This document shows positions 25,975 through 36,311 of a DNA stretch of 49,522 bases, one piece after another. The stretch lies in contig JAUXOM010000120.1 of NCBI GenBank assembly GCA_030682175.1, positions 1 to 49,522 of the forward strand, read 5' to 3'. The notes under the pieces are model-generated. The model was not told where the DNA came from. It made no database searches and saw nothing but the letters and a program-made list of their open reading frames with translations. The translations under genes and the position numbers were made by a program. This DNA comes from Rhodocyclaceae bacterium (lineage in GTDB: Bacteria; Pseudomonadota; Gammaproteobacteria; Burkholderiales; Rhodocyclaceae). The first letter of the stretch is position 1, and each line of letters begins with the position of its first letter.

Positions 25975-26831
25975 ACGGCCGGAATGCGCTGCAACAGGGT
26001 CAGCACGGCCGCCAATCGATCACGCATCTCGCGGCGATCGACGATCATGTCGATGGCACCCTTCTCGAGCAGGAATTCGGAGCGCTGAAACCCCTCCGGC
26101 AGGGTTTCCCGGACCGTCTGTTCGATCACGCGCGGCCCGGCAAAACCGATCAGTGCTCCCGGTTCGGCCATGACAACATCACCGACGAAAGCGAAGGAAG
26201 CCGAGACCCCGCCCATGGTCGGGTCGGTCAGCACGGTGATGAAGGGCAGTTTGTGACGCGCCAGCCGGGTGACCGCCGCCGTCGTCTTGCTCATCTGCAG
26301 CAGGGAAAACAGCCCTTCCTGCATGCGCGCGCCGCCCGAAGCCGTCACACAGATGAAGGGCAGCTGATTCTCGATGGCGGCATTCACGCCGCGCACGAAG
26401 CGCTCGCCGACCACCGACCCCATCGAGCCAGCCATGAATTCAAACTCGAAGCAGGCGACCACCACCGGCAACGTCTTGATGGCGCCCTGCATCACCACCA
26501 TGGCATCGGATTCGCCCGTATCCTCGTGGGCTGCCGCCAGGCGGTCCGGATAGCGCCTGCTGTCCTTGAACTTGAGCGCATCGAGCGGCAGGACTTCGGC
26601 GCCGATCTCGTGCTGGCCTTCGGGATCGAGCAACTGATCAAGCCGTTCGCGTGCCTTCAGGCGGTGATGGTGGCCGCACTTGGGACAGACGCCGAGGTTC
26701 TGCGCCAGGTCGGTGGCATACAGCACCGCCTCGCAGGCGGGACACTTGCTCCACAGACCCTCGGGAATGGATTTCCGCACGCCAATCGCGCGCTTGATCT
26801 TCGGCGGCAGCAGTTTCTGGAGCCAACTCAT
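25971..26831 (-). CDS. accD: Acetyl-CoA carboxylase carboxyltransferase subunit beta
   Basis: AccD with AccA transfers carboxyl from carboxybiotin to acetyl-CoA, giving malonyl-CoA. The ATG at 26831 ([13 protein letters not shown]) is the family start; the frame to 26885 adds 18 unrelated residues. 286 residues. An N-terminal Cys4 zinc ribbon CPACEAVLY...CPKCGHHHR and the crotonase-like core GGARMQEG...[14 protein letters not shown] are visible. A strong GGAGGGGAGGG ribosome-binding site precedes it. Confidence 0.97.
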   Translation of the reverse strand: MSWLQKLLPPKIKRAIGVRKSIPEGLWSKCPACEAVLYATDLAQNLGVCPKCGHHHRLKARERLDQLLDPEGQHEIGAEVLPLDALKFKDSRRYPDRLAAAHEDTGESDAMVVMQGAIKTLPVVVACFEFEFMAGSMGSVVGERFVRGVNAAIENQLPFICVTASGGARMQEGLFSLLQMSKTTAAVTRLARHKLPFITVLTDPTMGGVSASFAFVGDVVMAEPGALIGFAGPRVIEQTVRETLPEGFQRSEFLLEKGAIDMIVDRREMRDRLAAVLTLLQRIPAV

Positions 26832-26901
26832 ATTTCCCTCCCCTCCCAATCGCTGCGCGGCCCACGGCTGGCTTTGCACAGCCAACCGGCTGCGGCGGCG
26901 C

Positions 26902-27722
26902 TCATGCTTGCACCCCTTTGTCCATCGCCGTGCGCACCTCGCGCATGAAGGCCTTCACCAACTGCGGGGCCGTGCCAGCCGGCGCCTGTTCGATAGTTTC
27001 GATGATTTTGCTGCCAATTACCACCGCATCGGCAATGCTGGCTATCCGCGCCGCGCTGACGGCATCGCGGATACCGAAACCGACACCGACCGGCATGCCG
27101 ACCTTGGCGCGGATGGCCGGAATGCGCCGCGCCACTTCGTCGAGATCGATGGTCGCCGCTCCCGTCACGCCCTTGAGCGAGACATAGTAGATATAGCCGC
27201 TGCCAAGTTTGGCCACATCGGCATAGCGCGCCTCGACCGAGGTCGGCGCCAGCAGGAAAATCGGATCGATGGCGGCCTGCTTCAGCAGGCGCGAAAATTC
27301 GACGCACTCTTCCGGCGGGTAATCAACCACCAGCACGCCATCGACACCGGCGGCATGGGCATCCTGGGCAAAGGCGGCTGCGCCGTATGCTTCGATTGGA
27401 TTCGCGTAACCCATCAGCACCACCGGCGTCGTCGCATCCGTCTTGCGGAACTCATGCACCATGCCCAGCACGACGCGCAGGCTGACGCCGAAAGACAAGG
27501 CGCGCTCGGAAGCCCGCTGAATCGTCGGCCCATCCGCCATCGGGTCGGAAACGGCACGCCGAGCTCAATGATGTCGGCACCGCCCTCGACCAGCGCCCGC
27601 ATCAGGGGCACGGTCTGCCCGGGTTCGGGATCTCCGGCGGTGATGAAAGGAATCAGCGCCGCTCTTTTTTCATGAGAGCCACTCGACGCTAGTTCGGCAA
27701 ATTTGGCGGATATACGTGACAT
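26902..27722 (-). pseudogene. trpA: Tryptophan synthase alpha chain, interrupted by a one-base frameshift
   Basis: TrpA cleaves indole-3-glycerol phosphate and channels indole to TrpB. The reading frame starts at the ATG at 27722 ([15 protein letters not shown]) and runs through [32 protein letters not shown]. There the family has SDPMADGP. Here one base is missing in an A3 run on the + strand (27549-27551, expected A4), and the frame shifts. From [15 protein letters not shown] on, the other frame is intact to the stop at 26902 (212 codons from 27540). The break falls at the loop carrying the catalytic Asp (Asp60 in Salmonella). With one base restored the protein has 273 residues, the normal length. 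No other lesion is seen, so this is a recent mutation or a sequencing error. Confidence 0.9.
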
Positions 27723-27723
27723 T

Positions 27724-27747
27724 GTTGGCGACTGAGTTGGCGACTGA
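27724..27747. repeat. Perfect 12-bp tandem duplication upstream of trpA
   Basis: GTTGGCGACTGA occurs twice in a row in the short trpB-trpA spacer, just before the trpA ATG. It probably arose by slippage. Confidence 0.7.
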
Positions 27748-27759
27748 GCGGTCAATGGA

Positions 27760-28965
27760 TCAGAACTGGATTCCGGATTTTTCGGCGACGGTATGCATAT
27801 CCTTGTCACCACGGCCAGACAGATTGACGAGCAGGATGTTATCGCGCGGCAGCGTCGGCGCCAGCCGCGTGGCATAGGCGAGGGCATGACTGGATTCGAG
27901 CGCCGGGATGATGCCCTCGTCACGACATAAATCGTGGAAGGCGGCCAGCGCCTCATCATCGGTCACGGTGACATATTCTGCCCGGCCGCTGTCCTTCAGC
28001 CAGGCATGCTCGGGACCCACTCCCGGATAGTCGAGTCCGGCGGAAATCGAATGGGTCTCGATGATCTGGCCACTGGCGTCCTGCAGCAAATAGGTGCGAT
28101 TGCCATGCAGCACGCCGGGACGGCCCGCCGTCAGCGAAGCGGCATGCTTGCCGGTGGCCATGCCGTACCCGGCCGCCTCGACGCCCACCAGTTTGACTGC
28201 CGCATGCGGAATGTAATCGTAAAAGATGCCCATGGCGTTGGAGCCGCCGCCGACGCAGGCAATCACCGCATCGGGATGCCGTCCCGCCAGCGCCGACATC
28301 TGGCCGAGGCACTCCCGGCCAATCACGGCCTGGAAATCACGCACCATCATCGGGTAAGGATGCGGCCCGGCGACCGTGCCGATGATGTAGAAGGTATCGG
28401 CAACGTTGGTCACCCAGTCGCGCATGGCTTCGTTGAGGGCATCCTTGAGGGTTTTCGACCCGGACTCGACCGGCACCACCCTGGCGCCGAGCAATTTCAT
28501 GCGGTAAACGTTGGCGGCCTGGCGCTTGATGTCCTCGCTGCCCATGTACACCACGCATTCCATGCCATAACGTGCGGCAACGGTCGCCGAAGCGACACCA
28601 TGCTGCCCCGCGCCGGTCTCCGCGATCACGCGCGGCTTGCCCATGCGCCGCGCCAGCAAGGCCTGGCCAATGCAGTTGTTTATCTTGTGGGCGCCGGTAT
28701 GGTTGAGGTCTTCGCGCTTGAGATAGATCTGCGCACCGCCCAGTCGCTCCGACCAGCGTCTGGCATGGTAGATCGGACTGGGGCGGCCGACGTAATGCGC
28801 CAGTTCATTCTCAAATTCAGCGTGGAAGGCCGGGTCGGCTTTGGCAGCCTGATAGGCGGCATTGAGTTCGGCCAAAGCCGGCATCAGCGTTTCCGCGACA
28901 AAAGTTCCGCCATATTTACCGAAATGACCATGAACGTCCGGCATCTCGTATTTATTATCTGACAT
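27760..28965 (-). CDS. trpB: Tryptophan synthase beta chain
   Basis: TrpB is the PLP enzyme that condenses indole with serine. 401 residues, normal length. The PLP lysine lies in [19 protein letters not shown], with [16 protein letters not shown] for phosphate binding and [13 protein letters not shown] also present. It starts 4 nt after trpF and ends 37 nt before trpA. Confidence 0.98.
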   Translation of the reverse strand: MSDNKYEMPDVHGHFGKYGGTFVAETLMPALAELNAAYQAAKADPAFHAEFENELAHYVGRPSPIYHARRWSERLGGAQIYLKREDLNHTGAHKINNCIGQALLARRMGKPRVIAETGAGQHGVASATVAARYGMECVVYMGSEDIKRQAANVYRMKLLGARVVPVESGSKTLKDALNEAMRDWVTNVADTFYIIGTVAGPHPYPMMVRDFQAVIGRECLGQMSALAGRHPDAVIACVGGGSNAMGIFYDYIPHAAVKLVGVEAAGYGMATGKHAASLTAGRPGVLHGNRTYLLQDASGQIIETHSISAGLDYPGVGPEHAWLKDSGRAEYVTVTDDEALAAFHDLCRDEGIIPALESSHALAYATRLAPTLPRDNILLVNLSGRGDKDMHTVAEKSGIQF

Positions 28966-28969
28966 TTTG

Positions 28970-29599
28970 TTATCTAGAAGAATTTGCTGTTTTCACTGCC
29001 GCAACGAATGCGGCGATCTTTTCGGCATCCTTGATGCCCTTGGCAACTTCGACTCCGCTGCTGACATCTACCGCCCAAGGACGGATTTTAGTTACAGCTT
29101 CAGCGACATTACCTGCATGAAGGCCACCAGATAACACCAAAGGCAAAGGCAACTCCTGCGGAATCAATGACCAGTCAAACGATTGGCCAATTCCACCATA
29201 GGCTTCCACCCAGGCGTCAAGCAGCAAACCCTGGGCCGTCGGATAGGCGCGGGCGAATTCTAACAGATCGAGTTGCGGGCGAACCCGTGCCGCCTTGAGG
29301 TAGGGCAAGCCGAACTGCTCGCAGTATTTCGCATCCTCCTCGCCATGAAACTGCAGGAGGTCCACAGGCACCGCCGCTAAAGTCTCCCGTACGCTGGAGG
29401 ATTCGGCATTGACGAACAATCCTACACGCGTCACGAAAGGGGGCACGCGACGTGCCAGAGCGGCGGCAAGCTCCAGCGACAGGGCACGCGGGCTGGGTGG
29501 GTAAAAGACAAAACCGACGGCATCGACACCCGCGCCGAGGGCAGCGTCGAGGTCGATGGCGCGGGTGATGCCGCAAATCTTGATGCGGGTTCGATGCAT
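28970..29599 (-). CDS. trpF: Phosphoribosylanthranilate isomerase
   Basis: TrpF converts N-(5'-phosphoribosyl)anthranilate to the 1-deoxyribulose compound. 209 residues, a single TIM barrel. KICGITR near the start carries the general-base Cys, an Asp is expected in the AVDVSSGVE segment, and [12 protein letters not shown] forms the phosphate site. It is 3 nt downstream of truA and 4 nt upstream of trpB. Confidence 0.97.
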   Translation of the reverse strand: MHRTRIKICGITRAIDLDAALGAGVDAVGFVFYPPSPRALSLELAAALARRVPPFVTRVGLFVNAESSSVRETLAAVPVDLLQFHGEEDAKYCEQFGLPYLKAARVRPQLDLLEFARAYPTAQGLLLDAWVEAYGGIGQSFDWSLIPQELPLPLVLSGGLHAGNVAEAVTKIRPWAVDVSSGVEVAKGIKDAEKIAAFVAAVKTANSSR

Positions 29600-29602
29600 G
29601 AT

Positions 29603-30397
29603 TCAGGAACCGGGCAAGCGTAATTGCGCCATGATACTGCCCTGCTGTGGCAATCCCCACTCATCACCGTAATCCACGCCAGCCAGATACAAACCATCGG
29701 GAGCGAAAGTAGGCGCGCCCCGGCGCCGATCGCAAGCTGCCAGCAAATCGCCCAGCCAATGGGGCGGGTGGCGGTGCATGCCGACATAAATCAAGGCGCC
29801 CACCAGATTCCTGACCATGTGGTGCAGGAAAGCATTCGCTGAACATTCAAACATGACGAGATCGCCCTCACTGGCTATAGCAAAGCGATGCAGCGTCTTG
29901 ACCGGCGACTTGGCCTGACAGCCGGAGGCGCGAAATGCGGAAAAATCATGCTCGCCGACCAGACAGGCCGCTGCCTCCCGCATCGCCGCCACGTCCAGCG
30001 GACGATGGCACCAACCCACTTTCCCCGCGAACACCCCGGGGCGTTCGGGACGATTCAACAAAACATAACGGTATGCACGCGCCCGGGCAGAAAAGCGGGC
30101 ATGGAAGTCAGCGGCAACCGGCACGGCCCAGCGCACCGCGACCGCCGCTGGCAAAAAAGCGTTGGTGCCGCGTACCCATGCCGTGAGCGGACGTTCCATG
30201 GCGGCATCGAAGTGCGCAACCTGAGTCAATGCATGGACCCCGGCATCGGTGCGACCGGCGCAAACGACGCGCAATGGCGCACCGGCAACACGCGACAACG
30301 CCCCCTCCAGCACATCTTGCACTGTATTGCCACAGGGTTGTGATTGCCAGCCGGAAAATCCCGCGCCGTCATATTCAAGGCCGAGAGCAATTCTCAT
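29603..30397 (-). CDS. truA: tRNA pseudouridine(38-40) synthase TruA
   Basis: TruA isomerises uridines 38-40 in the anticodon stem of many tRNAs. The ATG at 30397 (MRIALGLEYDGAGFSGWQ) is the family start, giving 264 residues; the open frame upstream runs back into the membrane-protein gene. The catalytic Asp is in AGRTDAGVHA. RARAYRYVLLNR and FLHHMVRNLVG are also typical. The start overlaps the upstream gene by 4 nt. Confidence 0.97.
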   Translation of the reverse strand: MRIALGLEYDGAGFSGWQSQPCGNTVQDVLEGALSRVAGAPLRVVCAGRTDAGVHALTQVAHFDAAMERPLTAWVRGTNAFLPAAVAVRWAVPVAADFHARFSARARAYRYVLLNRPERPGVFAGKVGWCHRPLDVAAMREAAACLVGEHDFSAFRASGCQAKSPVKTLHRFAIASEGDLVMFECSANAFLHHMVRNLVGALIYVGMHRHPPHWLGDLLAACDRRRGAPTFAPDGLYLAGVDYGDEWGLPQQGSIMAQLRLPGS

Positions 30398-31002
30398 GAC
30401 CACATGACCAAGCTTAAGGTAGCCGTCAGCAGACCGCCGATCAACAGCTTGTCCCGCAAATGTAATGGCGGCATGGGCAAGCGGAAGTTTTCCGGGGCGG
30501 CCGCTGGTGAAGCCTCCCCCATCAGCCATTCCCGCCAACCAACCTGCTGCTTTTGCTCGACAAATTCGAGGACCAGCATCAGGCGGACGACGGTTGCCTC
30601 GCGCCAGGCAAACGGCCACAGCAGGCAATACAGTCCCGTCAGCAGACCTGGCGTACCCACCTTCTCGTGCAGTAAAGCCAAGCTGGTCAGCAGTGCCAGC
30701 AATCGACCGAGATGTTCCCCAGCATGCCGCAGGCCGTCATAAGTCACCCCAAGATCACCGCCAATACCCGGCAGGTATTCGCCCGGGGTGAGGAACAGGA
30801 ACACCATCACCAGCGACAAGAGCAACCAGCGCGAACGCTTCAGCAGATTGCGACTGCGCTCATACGCCAGGGAAAATGCCAGGACAAGACTAGCTGCGGC
30901 TACCCCAATCAACAGGTGGATGGGCAACCACTGCAACAGCAGTGCAAAGGCGAGCCATGCAAGCAAGAGCGTTAGCGGATGCCACATCGGGAAAAGCGCC
31001 AC
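30394..31002 (-). CDS. Membrane protein resembling CbiQ-type ECF transporter T subunits
   Basis: 202 residues from the GTG at 31002 (ATG at 30987 is an alternative). Five or so hydrophobic helices: WHPLTLLLAWLAFALLLQWLP, LLIGVAAASLVLAFSLAY, SRWLLLSLVMVFLFLTPG, a LLALLTSLALLH segment, and the C-terminal LLIGGLLTATLSLVMW. The pattern WHPLT...AxRS...GL...RLLAL resembles CbiQ/EcfT proteins, but I see no S subunit or ATPase gene nearby. The overlap with truA (ATGA) suggests coupling. Confidence 0.55.
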   Translation of the reverse strand: MALFPMWHPLTLLLAWLAFALLLQWLPIHLLIGVAAASLVLAFSLAYERSRNLLKRSRWLLLSLVMVFLFLTPGEYLPGIGGDLGVTYDGLRHAGEHLGRLLALLTSLALLHEKVGTPGLLTGLYCLLWPFAWREATVVRLMLVLEFVEQKQQVGWREWLMGEASPAAAPENFRLPMPPLHLRDKLLIGGLLTATLSLVMWS

Positions 31003-31039
31003 GGCGTTGGACCTCGCCGTGGCGACAATGGCCTGAAGT

Positions 31040-33964
31040 TCAAAGATCGAGTTGATCGAGCCGCGCGCGCGCCTGTCCCTGCTGGGCAGGGCTGCCCTCG
31101 TTGAGAACCTCGTTCAACAACTCGCGCGCACCTTCCCGGTCGCCCATTTCTTCATAGGCTAGCGCGAGCTCAAGCTTGGTCGCCACTTCCGAATCTTCGG
31201 CCTCCGCAGCACCCTCTTCGGGAGTGACAGACTGGGCTGCCGTGTCCGCCGCCGACACGGTAGCGGCCGGTTCGAACGTCGCGTCTGGCACGGGAGCCAC
31301 CGCCTGGGAAGCGGTCGGTTCAGGCTCACCCAAATCAAAGTTGATTTCGGCAAGATCAAGCGCTGCAGGCGCTGCGGCGGCTGTTGCAGCATCGAGGGAT
31401 TCGGCAGCAGCAGCGGTCTGAGCGGTTTCTTCAGAGCCCAGATCGAGATCGAAATTGAAATCAATCTCGTCCAGGCTGGCTGCCGCAACCATGTCCTCGG
31501 CAGCAGCAGTGGCCGGGGCTACCTGAGCAGAACCCAAATCCAGGTCGAACTCGATCTCGTTACCTTCGGCCGCCACCGGCGCGACTGCCGGAGATTCAAC
31601 AGAACTTCCGGAATCCAGCGCAAAATCAATGGCATTGCTGTCAACTGCTGCAGCGTCGCTTGCCGCATCAAGTGGCGGATTCTGGGTAGGCAAACCCAGA
31701 TCAAAGTCAAAATCAAGCGCTGTTGATTCTGCGGCAATCGCCTGCTTCGACACCTGTTCTGCGGCAATGGCCGAGCCGCTGGAGGTGCCAAGATCAAGGT
31801 CAAAATCAAAGGAGCCGGCATCTTCTGCGGCGGCGGCTGGTGCTGATGCCGATACTGACGATACGGAAGTCTCGGCCGCTCCGGCAACTGCCATTACGGC
31901 AGCGGGGGTCGCTTTGTCCCCCATGTCCGCCTCGGCCGCTACGGCGGCAAACAGTCCGCCAGTCACGCCCAGGCCAGCGGCCAGCTTGGCGACCTTTTCC
32001 CATTCAGGCCCCTTGTTGCCTATCAAGCCATGCAGTTCATTGGCCACCGATTCAAACTGCGGCACGCTTTTACGATTGGCATATAGTTCGAGCAGCTTGA
32101 GATGAATTGCGGTCCGCGTGGGGTCCGTCTTGAGGCCTTCGAGCAGGATTTCCTCGGCCTGACTATCGCGGCCGTAGGCCATATAGACGTCCGCTTCTGC
32201 GACAGGATCGACGCTTTCCGCAGTTGTCAGCACACCACCTTCGCTGAAATCGCCTTGAATGGAAACATCGCCACTGTCAACGCTTTCACTGGCCGCGCCG
32301 ACCAGCGCAGCCGATTTGGGTCCCAGACTTCCTGGAGCAGCACCAGGTTCATCACGCTGCGCAGTATTGTCCTGCAGTGCCTGCTTTTTCCTGCGATAGG
32401 CCGAGTAGCCAAGATAGCCCAACAGGAGGGCTATCAACCCACCACCACCAAATACCAGTTCCGGATTGTCCTCGATAAAGCTGGGTTCCGGGGGCGGAGG
32501 TGGTGGAGGCGCCGGTTTTTTCACGGCAGGCTTGGGTGGTGCGGCTGGGGCGGGTGCCGGTTCGGCTGGCTTGACTGGTTCTGTTGCCGCAGGAGCGGGC
32601 GCCGCAATTCCAGTTGCCTTTTCTTCGGCAGGCGCGCTACTGGCAGCAGCAGGTACTGCGGGATCGGCCGGCTTCGCCATGGCCACAGGCGGGGGCACAG
32701 GTTCGGCGGCAGGTTTTGGCAGGGCAGCTTGCGCCTGCTGCTGCACCTGCACGCCGGCCTGACTCTTCAGTTCAACCAGATGCTTGAGATTCTCGAGGTT
32801 TTTTTCGAGTTCCGCGATACGTCCGGAAGCCTCGCGCAAAGCCTTGTCGCGGGCAATCAAATCTTCTTCGAGTGCGCTCTTGCCCATCGCTCCGGTGGTC
32901 TTGGCTGACTTGGCGGCCTCGGTGGGCGAAACTTCCAGCTTGTCCTTGGCCGGGGCTGGTGGCGCCTTGCTCTCGACTTGGGGCTTGATTTTTCCGGCTG
33001 CCTGCTGTTGCGGCTGGGTTTCAGTGGCCGGCGCCATGCTGGCTGCAGAGGCAAGGCTGCGACGATAAGCGTTGAAATCTGCTGTGTGGGCAACGATCAA
33101 TTTGCGCGCTTCGCCGGCATCGACGGCAGCCACCTCACTCGGATCCGGTAGTTGCAGGATCTTGCCGGCCCGCAGACGGCTCATGTTATTGCCGTCGAAA
33201 GCATCCCGGTTGCTATTGAACAGCGCTACCAGCATCTGGTCGAGACTGACGGCAGCAGGCTTGTTCTCCCGGGCGATCTTGCTCAGGGTATCGCCATATT
33301 TCACCAGTCGCTCGCCAGTACTGGGCATGGTCGCCGCTGGCGTGGGAGCCTGGGCAGTGCGCGGTTTGGGTCTGGCTATAGCATCGGGTTCAGCTGTACG
33401 CGCCGCGCGGGGCTCCATCTTCGCCTTTGCGGGCGCCACTGGGGTCGCGGGCATGGCAGCAGTTGCCGGAGCGGCCATCAACGGCAATGCTTGCGGAACC
33501 ACCGGGGTAACCACGGAAGCGGGCCTTGCCACCTGAAGCATTTCAGGCGGATCGAGCAGGAAAGTGTACTCCCGCACCAGACGACCCGCGGTCCAGTTCA
33601 ATTCAACAAGGAAATGCAGGAACGGCTCATTGAGCGGACGGTCGGTTGTCAGCTTGAGTACCGACTGGCCATCCGGCTGTTTCGCCACGCTGAAGCGCAG
33701 ACCGCTCAGCGCAGACATGAATTCGATGCCGGCTTTCTTGAAGTCGTCATGCGAAGCCAGCCTGGCCGACAAGGCGGACAATTCCTCGGGTGTCGCTGTC
33801 AGCGCCACCTCGGCGTTGAGTGGCTGACCTATGGCCGAATACACCGTCAGTTTGCCCAGGCCGGCAGCTTGCGCCCCCGGCGCAGTCACAACACCCAACG
33901 CAGTCGTCAGCAATGCCGCCAGCAGCGATGCCTTGAATAACTTTGATTTACCAGGTTTATTCAC
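31040..33964 (-). CDS. fimV: FimV/HubP-type polar peptidoglycan-binding protein
   Basis: FimV-like proteins organise the cell pole and are needed for type IV pilus function. I use the GTG at 33964 (MNKPGKSKLFKASLLAALL), preceded by GGGGAGG, giving 974 residues. Signal peptide to about residue 34, FimV N-terminal domain (LGKLTVYSAIGQPLNAEVAL...), LysM domain (VKYGDTLSKIARENK), coiled coil (GRIAELEKNLENLKHL), Pro/Ala-rich linker, one membrane helix (LVFGGGGLIALLLGYLGYSAY), then a long acidic cytoplasmic part with at least six DFDLDLG-like repeats and a TPR-like C-terminal FimV motif (ATKLELALAYEEMGDREGARELLNEVL). Confidence 0.93.
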   Translation of the reverse strand: MNKPGKSKLFKASLLAALLTTALGVVTAPGAQAAGLGKLTVYSAIGQPLNAEVALTATPEELSALSARLASHDDFKKAGIEFMSALSGLRFSVAKQPDGQSVLKLTTDRPLNEPFLHFLVELNWTAGRLVREYTFLLDPPEMLQVARPASVVTPVVPQALPLMAAPATAAMPATPVAPAKAKMEPRAARTAEPDAIARPKPRTAQAPTPAATMPSTGERLVKYGDTLSKIARENKPAAVSLDQMLVALFNSNRDAFDGNNMSRLRAGKILQLPDPSEVAAVDAGEARKLIVAHTADFNAYRRSLASAASMAPATETQPQQQAAGKIKPQVESKAPPAPAKDKLEVSPTEAAKSAKTTGAMGKSALEEDLIARDKALREASGRIAELEKNLENLKHLVELKSQAGVQVQQQAQAALPKPAAEPVPPPVAMAKPADPAVPAAASSAPAEEKATGIAAPAPAATEPVKPAEPAPAPAAPPKPAVKKPAPPPPPPPEPSFIEDNPELVFGGGGLIALLLGYLGYSAYRRKKQALQDNTAQRDEPGAAPGSLGPKSAALVGAASESVDSGDVSIQGDFSEGGVLTTAESVDPVAEADVYMAYGRDSQAEEILLEGLKTDPTRTAIHLKLLELYANRKSVPQFESVANELHGLIGNKGPEWEKVAKLAAGLGVTGGLFAAVAAEADMGDKATPAAVMAVAGAAETSVSSVSASAPAAAAEDAGSFDFDLDLGTSSGSAIAAEQVSKQAIAAESTALDFDFDLGLPTQNPPLDAASDAAAVDSNAIDFALDSGSSVESPAVAPVAAEGNEIEFDLDLGSAQVAPATAAAEDMVAAASLDEIDFNFDLDLGSEETAQTAAAAESLDAATAAAAPAALDLAEINFDLGEPEPTASQAVAPVPDATFEPAATVSAADTAAQSVTPEEGAAEAEDSEVATKLELALAYEEMGDREGARELLNEVLNEGSPAQQGQARARLDQLDL

Positions 33965-34053
33965 AATGCCTCCCCGCTGGGGAATGTTGGACCACAATCA
34001 AGACGAACTCTCGAAGCAGGATAATCCCGCATCGGCGAACCAGAACCGAAACC

Positions 34054-34082
34054 AAAATAACATCATGGCTTTAACCACGCAA
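34054..34082 (-). promoter_or_regulatory. Weak candidate promoter for fimV
   Basis: On the - strand TTGCGT (34082-34077), 17 nt, TATTTT (34059-34054), about 90 nt before the fimV GTG. Both boxes are imperfect. The gap between asd and fimV contains no gene. Confidence 0.3.
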
Positions 34083-34114
34083 GCTCAACCTTTGCATTAC
34101 CTTGCCATCTTCAT

Positions 34115-35236
34115 TCAATCGAGCAAAATACGCAACATTCGCCGCAGAGGTTCAGCTGCACCCCACAATAATTGGTCGCCACAGGTGAACGCTCCCAGAT
34201 ATTCCGGGCCCATTGCCAGTTTGTGCAAACGCCCCACAGGCACGGAGAGCGTACCGGTGACGGCAGATGGCGTCAATTCACGTTCCGAAAGTTCGCGCTC
34301 GTTGGGAACCACCTTCACCCAGTCGTTGCCCTTGGCAATGATGTCGGCAAGCTCATCGAGGGGCACATCCTTCCGGAGCTTGATGGTCAGGCCCTGTGAA
34401 TGGCAGCGCATGGCGCCGACACGTACACACAGGCCATCGATGGGGATGCTGCCGGGGCTGCGAAACGCCGGCCGGCCGAGGATCTTGTTGCATTCGGCGC
34501 CGCCCTTCCATTCCTCCTTGGACTGCCCGCCTTCGACCGGCGCATCGATCCATGGGATCACGCTGCCGGCGAGCGGCACGCCGCGGAAGTTTTTGGTCGG
34601 AAACTCGGCAGAGCGCATGGTTGCCGCGACCTTGCGGTCGATGTCGAGAATGGCCGAAGCGGGATCGGCCAATTCGGCTTTGACCGCATCGTGCAGCATG
34701 CCCATCTGGGCAAGCAGCTCGCGCATGTTCTGCGCGCCGGCACCGGAGGCGGCCTGATAGGTCATGGCGGAGATCCATTCGACGAGGTCGCCGCGGAACA
34801 GACCGCCCAGCCCCATTAGCATCAGCGATACTGTGCAATTCCCGCCGATATAATTTTTCACGCCCTTGGCCAACCCGGCCTTGATGACATCGAGGTTCAC
34901 CGGGTCAAGAATGATGATCGCATCATCGGCCATGCGCAAGGTGGAGGCCGCGTCGATCCACATGCCAGCCCAGCCGCTCGCCCGCAGCGGGCCGAACACC
35001 GCCTTGGTGTAGTCGCCACCCTGGCAGGTGATGATGATGTCCATCTGCCGCAGCGCGGCGATATCCGCGCCATCCTGCAACGGCGCGCCGCCGGCTTCTG
35101 CCGGGCCCTGGCCGCCGACATTCGATGTCGTGAAGAACACCGGCTCGATCAGGGCAAAATCATTTTCCTCGCGCATGCGCTGCAACAGTACCGAACCGAC
35201 CATGCCGCGCCAGCCCACCAGACCCACTTTTTTCAT
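34115..35236 (-). CDS. asd: Aspartate-semialdehyde dehydrogenase
   Basis: Asd reduces aspartyl phosphate to the semialdehyde, the branch point for lysine, threonine, methionine and diaminopimelate. I use the ATG at 35236 ([17 protein letters not shown]), with AAGGTGA a few bases upstream; the GTG at 35245 adds three residues. 373 residues, Gram-negative type. The nucleotide-binding GWRGMVGS and the catalytic Cys in [13 protein letters not shown] are present. It follows leuB by about 20 nt. Confidence 0.97.
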   Translation of the reverse strand: MKKVGLVGWRGMVGSVLLQRMREENDFALIEPVFFTTSNVGGQGPAEAGGAPLQDGADIAALRQMDIIITCQGGDYTKAVFGPLRASGWAGMWIDAASTLRMADDAIIILDPVNLDVIKAGLAKGVKNYIGGNCTVSLMLMGLGGLFRGDLVEWISAMTYQAASGAGAQNMRELLAQMGMLHDAVKAELADPASAILDIDRKVAATMRSAEFPTKNFRGVPLAGSVIPWIDAPVEGGQSKEEWKGGAECNKILGRPAFRSPGSIPIDGLCVRVGAMRCHSQGLTIKLRKDVPLDELADIIAKGNDWVKVVPNERELSERELTPSAVTGTLSVPVGRLHKLAMGPEYLGAFTCGDQLLWGAAEPLRRMLRILLD

Positions 35237-35258
35237 GACACTCACCTTTTCAGATCAA

Positions 35259-36311
35259 TCACAGCGCCGCCAGCACGGCGTCGCCCATTTCCCGTGTGCC
35301 CACGCGTTTTGTGCCGGGCTCATAAATGTCGCCGGTACGGAAACCCCGCGCCAGCACCTTTTTCACCGCGCCTTCGATGCGGCACGCGGCCGCTTCGTCG
35401 GCAAAGGTATACCGTAACATCATCGCGGCCGACAGAATCGTTGCCAGCGGGTTCGCCAGGCCCTTGCCGGCAATATCCGGCGCCGAACCGTGACTCGGCT
35501 CGTACAGACCCTTGTTGTTTTCATCGAGCGAAGCCGAAGGCAGCATGCCGATCGAGCCCGTCAGCATCGACGCTTCGTCCGAAAGAATATCGCCGAACAT
35601 GTTGCCCGTCACCATCACGTCGAACTGCTTGGGCGCCTTCACCAACTGCATGGCGGCATTATCGACCAGCATGTGCGAAAGCTCGACTTCCGGATACTCC
35701 TTGCTTACCTCGATGGCGACGTCGCGCCACAGCTGGGTGCATTCGAGCACATTCATCTTGTCGACCGAGCAGACCTTCCTGTCGCGCTTCATGGCGGCAG
35801 CGAAAGCAACGTGCAGAATGCGGCGAATCTCGCTTTCCGAGTAGATCATGGTGTTGAAACCGACGCGCTCGCCGTTCCTGACTTCAATGCCGCGCGGCTG
35901 GCCGAAATAAATGTCACCCGTCAGTTCGCGCACGATCAGGATATCGAGGCCGGCCACCACTTCGGGTTTGAGCGTCGAGGCGTTGGCCAGTTCCGGATAA
36001 AGAATCGCCGGACGCAGGTTGGCGAACAGCCCGAGTTCCTTGCGGATGCGCAGCAAGCCGCGCTCGGGCCGTAGTTCGCGCGGATTGCTGTCCCACTGCG
36101 GGCCGCCGACGGCACCCAGTAGCACGGCATCGGCAGCCGTGGCAAGCTTCTGCGTCGCCTCGGGAAACGGATCCTTGGCCGCATCGATGGCACAGCCGCC
36201 CAGCAGGGCTTCCTCCAGCTCGACTTTCAGATCGAGCGCCTTGAGCACGCGCACCGCCTCGGCGGTAATTTCCGGGCCGATGCCGTCGCCCGGTAACACG
36301 CAAATTTTCAT
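35259..36311 (-). CDS. leuB: 3-isopropylmalate dehydrogenase
   Basis: LeuB oxidatively decarboxylates 3-isopropylmalate in leucine synthesis. 350 residues. The start [16 protein letters not shown], the substrate-binding [14 protein letters not shown], and the NAD-site [14 protein letters not shown] are all typical. Its ATG follows the leuD stop with no gap. Confidence 0.98.
   Translation of the reverse strand: MKICVLPGDGIGPEITAEAVRVLKALDLKVELEEALLGGCAIDAAKDPFPEATQKLATAADAVLLGAVGGPQWDSNPRELRPERGLLRIRKELGLFANLRPAILYPELANASTLKPEVVAGLDILIVRELTGDIYFGQPRGIEVRNGERVGFNTMIYSESEIRRILHVAFAAAMKRDRKVCSVDKMNVLECTQLWRDVAIEVSKEYPEVELSHMLVDNAAMQLVKAPKQFDVMVTGNMFGDILSDEASMLTGSIGMLPSASLDENNKGLYEPSHGSAPDIAGKGLANPLATILSAAMMLRYTFADEAAACRIEGAVKKVLARGFRTGDIYEPGTKRVGTREMGDAVLAAL

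Noticed and set aside
27541-27560. Programmed frameshifting in trpA
   Set aside because: There is no slippery heptamer or pseudoknot evident and TrpA is not known to use frameshifting; a base deletion or read error is simpler.
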